From Symsagittifera roscoffensis (taxonomy: Eukaryota > Xenacoelomorpha > Acoela > Convolutidae), in the NCBI RefSeq assembly GCF_963678635.1, contig NC_087068.1, positions 40,445,534 to 40,509,533 on the forward strand: DNA of 64,000 bases, given 5' to 3'. A program made the position numbers and the translations under genes. Position 1 is the stretch's first letter, and each line of letters starts with the position of its first letter. The notes under the pieces are model-generated. The model saw only the letters and a program-made list of their open reading frames with translations. It made no database searches and was not told where the DNA came from. Positions 55,183 through 64,000 of this stretch are shown piece by piece.

Positions 55183-55437
55183 ATGATGAGCCGCCAAGTT
55201 GAATCACTCCATCGCTCAATTTCCTACCCAGCCAACCTTCAAAACAACCTCCCTATCATCCCACTTTTTGCTTTCCCTCCACCTCAATCACCTCATGATA
55301 ACACTTCATCCAGCATGGATTCAGAAACTAATTCAAACACCACTGTATATAACAATATTTCCCAATTTAATTACTCCGATCTCGAGACCCCTGACGAGTT
55401 TGACAACTCCGAACCCAGCGCGTCTACATTTTCCTAA
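55183..55437 (+). CDS. ORF Y, unit 2, 84 aa
   Basis: Starts MMSRQVESLHRSISYP. Same composition and end (DEFDNSEPSASTFS) as in unit 1. Confidence 0.4.
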   Translation: MMSRQVESLHRSISYPANLQNNLPIIPLFAFPPPQSPHDNTSSSMDSETNSNTTVYNNISQFNYSDLETPDEFDNSEPSASTFS

Positions 55438-58021
55438 CCTCCCTTTCAATCTCTCCACTCCCAACTCAAATTTGAACCCCCTTCCCCTACCTCTTCTATT
55501 TCCAATGTAACACCCACATGTTCCCCTTGACCAGTGAACCTTCCGACAACAACAGCTCTGTAAATTCACAAATATCTCACGAGCTTGATAATTTCATCAA
55601 ACTTCAACAACAATTACAACACCCTCAAACACTAACATTTCACCAACTCTCACAATCAAAAACTACACAAGGTTAATGTCAACCCACTAATGAAAAAATA
55701 TGTTATAACCTGCCACTACATACACACGATGAAGATCACTTTCCTCATCCACAATTTTTAAAATTAGCTTAAGGTACACACACCGAATGGATTTTGAACA
55801 GAGGTAAAAAAACACAATGAAGTTTATCAAAAAGTAACAAAAACTACTACAAAGACAAAATATTAATTCCAAATTAAATTCTCAGTTTACACCAGCTACA
55901 AACTTAAAAATCGGAACATAAATTTTAATTCAAACTTTACAACACCAAAGGAATTTCTGAAAAATTACAACCATTCCGAAAAGGACCATAGCAAATAATT
56001 AATGAACCAAACTGATGTAACATACAATCTTGTAAACCTAAATTTAAAAAAAATGTTCAATACTGAAACATTCTTTTACCCTATTATCCGAATTAGTACG
56101 TTCTTCGCAAACTGACTCATCTATACTCGTTCACAGGACTCAAAATTATTCACAATAACTCCGATTACAAACAAAAACAAAGCACTGATATGAATTCTAT
56201 CCAAAAACCATTGGAAACAAATTAAAAAGAACTTAACAAACAAACATCGAAAAATTTAGATAACAAAAAAAAATAAAATCAAACAAAAAGAAAAAATCGA
56301 AAATTAGAAGAAAAAATTCTACCTTAAAATCAAAAAGAAAAATCTCCACATCGACAATCTTTGCGACTTCGAACTCAGCCACGCAAAAATTATGAAACAT
56401 TCATTCCACAATCTAAAATATTAGAGAAAGTTGAAATTCAGAAACCACTTTAAAATTAATTATCATTTTCACCTCTTAAAAGATCTTTTCATAACCATAC
56501 ATTTTTTCACAATTCATGCTGAAAAAAAAACCCAACCAAACTAGTTCAAATTCAGCCAATCAGAACCTTTTACGAATCCTCACTTCATTTTTGACACGAC
56601 TTCTTTAGCCAATAAACAATCAACTTCAAGCGAATCTCTAACTATGAATAAAGGAATCTCCAGGTCGAAATTAAGCAAACCGCTAAACATTGACACCTGA
56701 AAAAAAAAAACGTCTCAAAATTACAACTCTCCTCCATCAAAAAGTACAAAGATTAACAATATTGTCCCAACTTAGACCTCAAAAACCCCTAAGGTAAAAG
56801 TAATAAATTAACCTAAAGACCAAAGTGGAGATGATCCTCTAGCCTTAAGTACAAATTTTTCTTAGATATCCTCAATAATCCAATAAATAACAAGAAAACT
56901 AAGAAGACCCTTAGGAGCCCTCAAAACATCCCTTCACCAAAAACTGCCGAAACCCAACTCACTTTTCAAAAAACCAATAAATAATCCGACCACACTTGAA
57001 TTTAGTCTCAAAAAATAAAAAATAATTCTTCGAAACGAATCACTTCTTCAAATGCTTCTTTCTCAAACACTCAACAATACTCTTTCAAACTTTTTTCAAA
57101 CCTTTCAAATTTTTTCAAGCTTTATATATTCTTAATAACCGATAGCCTTGACACATTCATCCTCCTCCTGATAATTTTTTGCAATTTTTTCATAATTTTT
57201 TTAGTCCCTAGCCCAAACCTACGCTAATTTCTCCAAAATCCTTGACCACCTCCTCAGGTACGAGATTTCAAATAACTATCTAAATGTTCCAACATCTATT
57301 CAGTAGAACAGATGTTTTTGTTCTTTTCTCATATTTTTGATATCCCTCATAAGGACGTTATGCAAATGTATAAAAAAGGTTATCATAACTTTCGCATTAG
57401 CAACGATACTTTTAATCCTTTTCATCAAACAATCGAACAATTTCCTCATAAAAAATATACTTCTCCAAAAATTTTTCCAAAACTGCTAATCAACAACCCC
57501 CACACCATTTCACGCCAACAACATCACAAGAACCTCACTAACAAACAGTCAAACAAAAAACCCCCAATTTTCAACATGCATCTATTTTCAAGACAATCCA
57601 TAGACATTTGAAGAAAGACACGCACGATTGTCCGAACCACTAGAATCAGTAGTTCGCCATGCATCTCTAAGCAAACCACAATACGAAACAGTATATAATA
57701 TATACCCCCTCTCCAACAAGCCCTTAATAGAGCAAGACACCAAAGTCATAAACAAAAGAACCGAAACAATCATAACCGAAATAAACAGACAAATTATGCA
57801 TCCAAGACGAAATAGAAATTTGCAAACCCCCAGAATTGAATTCAACATTCACCAATAGCAAATCCTATAGTCTTCTCCAGTAGCACAATTCAAAGTACTG
57901 CCCACACCCCATCACAACAAAACATATCAAACATCCCATCTGATTTTTTAGGTGCAACCCCTACATCTGAACCAATCCGAGAAAATCGTTTAATCCCCTA
58001 GCCACTACAGAACATCCCCCA

Positions 58022-58360
58022 TTGTGGATGAAACAAGTTTCTACTCAAGGCGAACCAAGTTTAGTGAACGATCCAATAGACGTTTCATCTGGCACAACTT
58101 CCTCACTACCAGAAACTCTTTCACTCCCTTCAACCCCTTCCTTAACTCAAATCTCACAATTTTCTCCAAATTTTCCTACAAATCTCGACGCTAGATATAG
58201 AGAAACTTCAACCAATAATAAAAACCTACGATTGGATTGGAATACATTCGTAACACCCCCTCCATTATTTGGACAATATCACAAAAGTAACAGGTTAAAC
58301 ATAGGTTATAGTAAAATAATTCACCATCCCTTATCCCTAGCCCCCCCCCCCCAAATATGA
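58022..58360 (+). pseudogene. Ser/Thr/Pro-rich ORF, unit 3
   Basis: 112 codons, closely similar to 46946-47335 (GEPSLVNDPIDVSS and LPETLSLPSTPSLTQ are shared). A C-run length change near 58343 alters its end. Confidence 0.4.
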
Positions 58361-58439
58361 GAGCTCAATCTTTACCTCCCCCATTTATAACAACAGAAAT
58401 AATCTACAAATAGGTTAGATACATGAAAAAGACAATTGG

Positions 58440-59520
58440 ATATATAACTTTCACTAATGAACATCACTCACGAGCAAGAACTATCTCTAATGAACGACAC
58501 TGTTTTTAGCGCAATTCACTTTAAAATACAGCGAGACACGAGATTAGACTATACAATTAAAAGAATTTTTCAAGAAATGTCTTTAACAGAACTTGAAACA
58601 CTACATCAATTATGCGAACTTGAAATAACACAAATTCTACAATGACTTGCACTAGCAGTACTTAAAATCCCTTATGCAGGATATTTATATCAGGCAATAG
58701 ATCGAATTTTATTGACTACGAAGGAAACATACTATGGTATAAGCCTTGTACCAAAAAATCATCACCCTTATATGTTTTTGAAGACCAAAGATGTTATAAA
58801 AGAATCCCATTAGTCAACAAAAATAAAATACATTTTGTTGATACACTCTCCCGAGGAACTTATTTTTGGGATACATCAGTCCCATGTGGATCAGAAAACA
58901 GCCACAATGTAGTACAAATGAATTCAGACGAAGATAAATACTATCTTCTCACGCCATATCCTACATTTATGCAACCACAAAAAAAGTTTTCACCAGAAAG
59001 CATTAGAGCTTTTACCCGCAATCCAAATATCGATTTACAATCGATCGGCATAAACTCTAGATCCGACATTCAACATCACATACGTTCACAACAATTTGAA
59101 GAATTACTCACAAAAATGGACACCATACAACGACAATCTATAGATCAAAACCTACGCAAACTTGCAGAAACAGCAGGCTTTTCAGACATCTACGCACAAG
59201 ACTACAGCGGGTATTTTAAAAATATAAAAGATAACATTTATTTAAATGTCGAAAAAATCACAAGATATATCACCAAAAAAAATTTTTAGTTTTGTTATTT
59301 TGAAAAACGAACTTCTTGCATTTCTAGGATGGCCCTACTACATCTTAGAAAGATTGAATATAGTAAACGCAATGTTTAACTTTCTTGGATTTCTTTTCTC
59401 CTTACATAGAGGAATCCACAATACATGCGCAATACACACACACAAGTAAACAAACCAGCAAGCGTAGTACGCATACTTTTTGCAGGATTATTTGGAATAT
59501 TTTCTAAACCAATAAATAAA
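58440..59520 (+). pseudogene. env: chuvirus-like envelope glycoprotein, unit 3 (N-terminus deleted)
   Basis: It lacks the signal peptide and first third. Frames: 58457-58645 (helical, RIFQEMSLTELETLHQL), a region 58680-58917 with frame breaks but visible PLVNKNKIHFVD and Cys (SVPCGSE), 58918-59289 (membrane-proximal helix) and 59246-59449 (hydrophobic end). It supports the family call because some parts are better preserved than in unit 2, for example the Cys at 58882-58884, where unit 2 has a stop. Confidence 0.5.
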
Positions 59521-59842
59521 ATACTGCTCAAATGAAAGAATACAATCCCAAACTATCAACAACACCGAATACATATGACGATTCACAAAACAATACAAAT
59601 ACAACGTCTACGGCACCACAATTACAAAGCCTAAACCATAACCATCCCTTATATTTAGTGCCAAGAAATTTTAGAAACATAGCCCTGACAGACCGCATAT
59701 CTCCAAGACCTAAGTACCTACAAAGCCCCATTCAACACATAATAACCTAACAACCTAATATAGAAGACACATACAAGCAATTTATAGAACAACCCCATAC
59801 CACTAATTTTTGTTCTCAGAACAACCATCTTTTTAGCCCACG

Positions 59843-60067
59843 ATGAGCCGCCAAGTTGGATCACTCCATCGCTCAATTTCCTACCCAATCATCCTTCAAA
59901 GCAACATCCCTATCATCCCACTTTTCGCTTTCCCTCCACCTCAATCACCTCATGATAACACTTCATCCAGCATGGATTCAGAAACTAATTCAAACACCAC
60001 TGTATATAACACTATTTTCCAACTTAATAACTCCGAGACCACTGACGAATTTGACAACTCCGAATAA
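59843..60067 (+). pseudogene. ORF Y, unit 3, truncated at array end
   Basis: 74 codons, the same start as unit 1. The frame leaves the shared sequence after DNSE and stops in flanking DNA. Confidence 0.4.
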
Positions 60068-60817
60068 AGGGCGTCCATCTAAATCTACGCCTGCATCAAT
60101 GTAAAACATTATGCTCACATAGTCGAGCCAAAAATCCCGAAAGATGTTAAACATGAAAAAAATCCAATCAAGTCTAATTAAATCGAAAATTACAGGAATG
60201 TTGCAAATAAGTTTTTATCAGCCATTGACTATGTAAGGTATAAGAACCTAGAGGCAAGCATGGTTCACAAAGCTCAAGATATTCACATTGGCTAATGGAA
60301 ATAAAAAAATTAGAAGCACGGTTGACGGTATTCAGGAAATGCGAGTAGCATCAACAGCAGACATTGTTTGTCCCACAAAATCGAGAGAGGACAATGGTCT
60401 TCTCATCGGTTCTATACAAAATTGGACCACCACAACCTTAGTTTATTTCTATGCCCTTTCAGCTCATGTTCTTAAGAGCTTCTAAAAGTATTAACTCAAT
60501 TGAAGAATTCCAATTAGATAGTTTTTGATACAAGTTGTTCAACATCAAACGGATGAATGGAAAAAGATATCAAGCATACTGTCGGGTGAACTGTGGTCTA
60601 AATTGACGGACTGATTTTATTAAATGGGTTTGAAATGCTTCTATTTTTGATTTACATGGTCTGAATTTAGAAATATTTTATGACTTCTCATTTTTTGCAA
60701 TCTAAGATCGTCCTAGTTAGATTTTTTTTTCACATTAAGTGATCGAGGGTGATTGTTCTGATCTGAGTGCTCGTCAATCAACAAAGGTGCCAATCATTAT
60801 CTGGGCGCATGATGGCC
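60067..60817. other. flank between envelope array and GPCR exon
   Basis: No gene recognised. A plus frame 60288-60485 is open for 65 codons but has no recognisable motif. On minus, AATAAA (60617-60622) lies about 200 bp after the GPCR stop and could be its polyadenylation signal. Confidence 0.45.
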
Positions 60818-60985
60818 TCAATCAGCCATACAAATTAAACCTCTCTTAGCCCTGTGTGCGGCCTTTTGAACAGCACTTGCGAACATGCGTCCACTCATAA
60901 GGTAGAACAAAAGATTGAACGAGTGTCTCATCAGCAGCAGAAGCCAGTTCACCTTCAGAAAGAATTTCTCTCGTTCATTTTCAAC
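60818..60985 (-). CDS. GPCR last exon: TM7 and C-terminal tail
   Basis: Read on minus, the frame ends at TGA 60820-60818. It encodes FFLKVNWLLLLMRHSFNLLF, YLMSGRMF and a basic tail, matching TM7 of class-A receptors: the N-P-x-x-Y position is SFNLLFY, as in several neuropeptide receptors that lack the Pro, followed by helix 8. It lies 3' of the TM3-TM6 exon on the same strand and should be the next exon. The exact 5' splice border is unclear; candidates lie near 60955-60985. Confidence 0.7.
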   Translation of the reverse strand, partial: VENEREKFFLKVNWLLLLMRHSFNLLFYLMSGRMFASAVQKAAHRAKRGLICMAD

Positions 60986-61240
60986 TTTCCTCTTCCCATC
61001 GTGTCCATCGTTTTCGTAGTCCCCATTCGAGTCTTGATTCGATCGCGCCCTATAAATCATTCATAGTTGAAAACTTTTTGTTTTTTATGTCCTTTATCAA
61101 ATAAAAGTTGGGTTTTTGGCCTTTCTCGGCCAAGGATATGAAATATAATTTTTTTCGAGTTTTTTTTCTTGAAAATTTACACACGAAATGTGCACTACAA
61201 CTAAGTGAAAATAACTAGCGGGGTATTAAGCTTCAGTTAC

Positions 61241-61896
61241 CTGGTGAGCACCCAAAACATGAATGAAATCGTGGCGTGGAACAGGAGATATGAGAGTGTG
61301 AGAGCGACTAGCATGCCAACGTATCTACGTTCCGAATCCGCTTTCTTTTTCGCCCGTATCTGGGCTGGACTGGGCCCTTTTTTGGCGCGTATCTCTGCTG
61401 GAGCTGGTAACCTTCTTGCTTCGTTTGTATCTTGCGGTAAACTGGTTATAGAAGTCCCCGTTCGGGAAGTTTGAGGTACTGCGCTTATGTTATCTGTCTG
61501 AATGTCATTCCCAGGCTTCTTTTGTTTGCAGAGCGAGATGACGAACAGAATGTTTGCAACGAAAAGAAAGCTCATCGGAATCCCGAGGAACAACACAAAA
61601 CTACCTATGAACCGATATACAACTTGGATTAGTTGAAACCTCGTCGATTCGAGGAACGTACACGTGCTGCTGTTCGAATCAACCTTTAGGAAATACAACG
61701 CAGGTAGACCATACGAAATAGCCCCAACAACAATACCAATAACTACTTTGTTCAGTTTAGCCTTGCTCGAGTAGATGTGGTGCTGAATCGGGCAAAACAG
61801 TATCAGAAGTCTGTCCAGAGCCATTGTCACAACCAGATAGGACGTGATATTGCCACACACTGAGCCTTGGTAAACGAGTATCGGACACCATACTTC
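61241..61896 (-). CDS. class-A GPCR internal exon (TM3 to TM6), neuropeptide-type
   Basis: A receptor for an extracellular ligand, signalling through G proteins at the plasma membrane. The exon starts after a TTTAG acceptor (61901-61897) and ends at CAG before GTAACT (donor at 61240). It encodes EVWCPILVYQ (first loop Trp), the disulphide Cys before TM3 (SVCGNITSYL), DRL in place of DRY (TMALDRLLILFCP), TM4, an ECL2 Cys (SSTCTFLE), TM5 (RFIGSFVLFLGIPMSFLFVA), a long third loop with two A(E/Q)IRAKK repeats, and TM6. The repeated loop motif is PAEIRAKKGPSPAQIRAKKK. The 656-bp exon is intact. Upstream exons (TM1-TM2) are not in the window or not found. Subfamily (FMRFamide-like or other peptide) cannot be fixed. 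Confidence 0.85.
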
Positions 61897-61904
61897 CTAA
61901 AGAT

Positions 61905-62445
61905 CAAACAAGACTGCTCATATCAGGGCGAAGCCCTAATGTTCCGACTGCCTTTTAAGGTTCATAAGAGCAGCAGTAAAAAAATAAATGAAATAAAATA
62001 AAATGAAAATTTTTTTTCTAAAATTTGAAAATTTTTATGGAAATCATCCCCCCACACGCCATATAAAGTACAAAAAGATAGATTTCGTTCCTTGTAACAA
62101 ATCATTTGTGGCAAAAAGCTTCGTCCAATTAATTTGGAACGATTTATAGGACGGATTAAATCACCGCTTACGCGTTAATAGCGCGATTTATATCGCGCGT
62201 TAATTGTCCCAAATTGGTCAAAATGGCAAAAATGGCAATCTTTAAACCCTCATAACTTTACAAAAAATAATCACAGGTGAAATATCTTTTCAAACTTGAG
62301 CTCAGGACAACAATAGCTTTCGAACGACATTAAAAAATTCCGTCAAAAATGGCTAGTTAAAAAGTCGAAATTTGTCTGAAGAAAAAAAACCCACCCCGAG
62401 CACAAATATTCCGTTACTTTTGTATCGAAAGTCGGAACAATAAAT
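61905..62445. repeat. ~0.5-kb repeat, copy A
   Basis: Matches 62514-62996 at a spacing of 609 bp (for example GACTGCTC at 61912 and 62521). It sits in the presumed GPCR intron, 9 bp upstream of the TM3 exon. Copy A holds an additional ~75 bp (about 62160-62235) with an inverted repeat GCGCGAT/ATCGCGC (62181-62198). Confidence 0.8.
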
Positions 62446-62513
62446 ATCTATCGCTGGAGGGTAGTGGTGATGAAGTCTCCCGCGGTGATCAAAATAAAAA
62501 TCGATCATATAGA

Positions 62514-62996
62514 CAAACAAGACTGCTCGTATCAAGGCGAAGCCCTGAATGTTCCGACTGCCTTTTAAGGTTTTATGGAGCAGTAATAACATTAAAAAAA
62601 TAAATGAAATAAAATAAAAAGAATTTTTTTTCTCTAAAATTCGAAATTTTTTATGAAAATAATCCCCCCACACGCCATATAAAGAACAAAAAGATAGATT
62701 TCGTTCCTTGTAACAAATCAATTATGGCAAATAAGCTTCGTTCAACCAATTTGGAACGATTTATAGACGAATTAAATCTCCAAAATTGCAATCTTTAAAC
62801 CCCCTTAACTTTACGAAAAATGATCACAGGTGAAATATCTTTTCAAACTTGAGCTCAGGACAACAATAGCTTTCGAACGATATAAAAAAAATTCCGTCAA
62901 AAATTGCTAGTTAAAAAGTCGAAATTTGTCTGAAGAAAAAAAACCTACCGCGAGCACAAATATTCCGTTACTTTCGTATCGAAAGTCGGAACAAAA
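62514..62996. repeat. ~0.5-kb repeat, copy B
   Basis: Second copy of the repeat at 61905, lacking the GC-rich palindromic part. No coding frame. Family unknown; no terminal repeats or target duplications clear enough to call a transposon. Confidence 0.8.
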
Positions 62997-64000
62997 AGTA
63001 CAGATTAACGTAAGTATAGAATCGATAATTCTACAACCAATTTGCCAGCGATAACCGATTCTATACAGATATAATCTAATTTGCTTCCACCAAAAATAAA
63101 TCGATTTTAGTGCCAAATCATTCGATTATTCTTTTCTATAAAAGCTGTACATAATATGTAGATAATCGATAGATAATCTGTATATAATGTTTAGACAATC
63201 TGTATAAATTGACTAAACTGCCTAAAAACTATGAGGCCGCAACATTTTCAGTTTTGACCATTCATGATTTATGTTAATGATTTTTTCACAAACTTAACAA
63301 AAATTTGTTAACATGAAAATGTTTTTGCAGCAACTTCTTCTCACAAAAAATATAATATTAATATAGTATGTAATGTATATAGTATGCGGAATGTTTGATG
63401 CAGAAAAAAAAACAGTTTTAGAGTGTTTTGGTAGTAATTTTATAATGGAGATAGATATACAGTATGACACTTTTGCTAAGCAAAATGCACTATAATCGTT
63501 TATCAAAACTACATAATTGAAATTTTACTATATAAAATTACAACAGATCTAAAATAATTAAAAATTTCTGTAGATAATTGATTTTTATCCAATTTTGTCA
63601 CTGTGGGCTCCGTTTTGTATCAAAGGGTCGGGAATTCGAGGTCCATTATGATCACAGCTCGTTGCATCAGGGTGTGACAACACTTCCCACAGAAAAATAA
63701 CCAAACAATTCCGTGTTGTATGTAGTTAAGGGGACAACAGCGGTTATCCCTAATGAGCTGAACAGCTTGCGTGTTGGTGCTTCCTCATGGGTAAGTTGGG
63801 TTAAAAATCGCAGTTGTGCGACTCTTTTTCCTACCACTGAAAGTGAGGATGAATTTGCCCTCCAATGTATTTTGTTTTCCACGCAAAAGCAAATTCCGCA
63901 AAAACCATCAGATTGGGTCAAGTGATATATCGCAGAAAAACCCTATGTCAGTGTCGAGAAAAGCCGGTTTGAAGTTTTATTTTATGGTCTAACTTCGAAC
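62997..64000. other. right flank, no gene recognised
   Basis: AT-rich up to about 63590. From 63600 to 63930 the composition is more balanced, and both strands have open frames (plus 63713-63925, minus 63667-63921) without recognisable motifs. This could be an exon of an unknown gene or another repeat. No tRNA or other RNA gene seen. Confidence 0.4.

Larger units (their letters stand above)
49788..55665 (+). repeat. tandem unit 2 (5.9 kb), most complete
   Basis: It carries both envelope segments that are missing from units 1 and 3, so it is the longest version. The junction with unit 1 joins the 3' end of the envelope region (CACCAACTCTCACAAT) directly to the integrase tail, without an LTR in between. 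Confidence 0.85.
55666..60066 (+). repeat. tandem unit 3 (4.4 kb), truncated at right
   Basis: Similar to units 1 and 2 until 60063, where similarity ends inside the ORF Y homologue. It lacks about 1.25 kb of the envelope N-terminal region: similarity jumps at about 58450 from unit-2 position ~52555 to ~53810. Confidence 0.85.

Noticed and set aside
63640-63660. GTCGGGAATTCGAGGTCC-like stretch near 63626 as a tRNA-derived (SINE) arm
   Set aside because: No A box or acceptor stem could be matched, so a tRNA origin is not supported.
1-64000. CRISPR arrays, bacterial operons or rRNA/tRNA genes
   Set aside because: No regular short repeats with unique spacers, no cloverleaf with a GGTTC-type T-arm, no rRNA-like conserved blocks; short introns and a GPCR show an animal genome.

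Overview
This is an AT-rich animal (invertebrate metazoan) genomic window, not a microbial one. Three things show it: a spliced class-A GPCR gene at the right end, short spliceosomal introns (58 and 68 bp) inside a transposon, and element families typical of animals (Polinton/Maverick, Ty3/gypsy, non-LTR, a TA-target MITE). I cannot name the species. Almost all of the window is mobile DNA in different states of decay.

Layout. 1-1740: unassigned flank with hairpins. 1750-5648: a decayed Ty3/gypsy element (gag, protease, RT-RNase H, integrase N-terminus) cut off by a 200-N gap at 5649-5848. 5849-7564 and 24703-29107: head-to-tail ~1.47-kb units that contain a mutated non-LTR reverse-transcriptase segment. 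7571-24696: a 17.1-kb Polinton inserted into this array, with 6-bp target duplications (one mismatch) and ~565-bp terminal inverted repeats. 29108-42555: longer, older relatives of the same non-LTR repeat, interrupted by a 932-bp TA-flanked MITE (29866-30797) and ended by an inverted fragment. 42560-45000: the RNase H/integrase part of a second Ty3/gypsy element. 44577-60066: three tandem 4.4-5.9-kb units, each holding that element's integrase tail, small ORFs and a broken envelope gene that resembles chuvirus-type glycoproteins. 60067-64000: host DNA with two exons of a neuropeptide-type GPCR and a duplicated ~0.5-kb repeat.

The Polinton carries the full structural set: protein-primed DNA polymerase B with a zinc-finger N-terminus (left arm, minus strand), and on the plus strand PC4-like proteins, a Polinton 'LDIE' nuclease-like protein, a packaging ATPase, an RVE integrase, minor and major capsid proteins and an adenain-like protease. 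It is recently dead. I count five in-frame stops, several single-base frameshifts and a Tyr in place of the catalytic Asp of polymerase motif A, while the rest of the reading frames remain open.

The most striking regulatory signal is in the Polinton's divergent promoter: a 60-bp repeat array joining CArG boxes (SRF sites) to TGACGTCA sites (CREB/ATF), with a second CArG cluster at 16070-16127. This is the combination used by host immediate-early genes and, for the ATF sites, by adenoviral early promoters. It suggests an element wired to host signalling.
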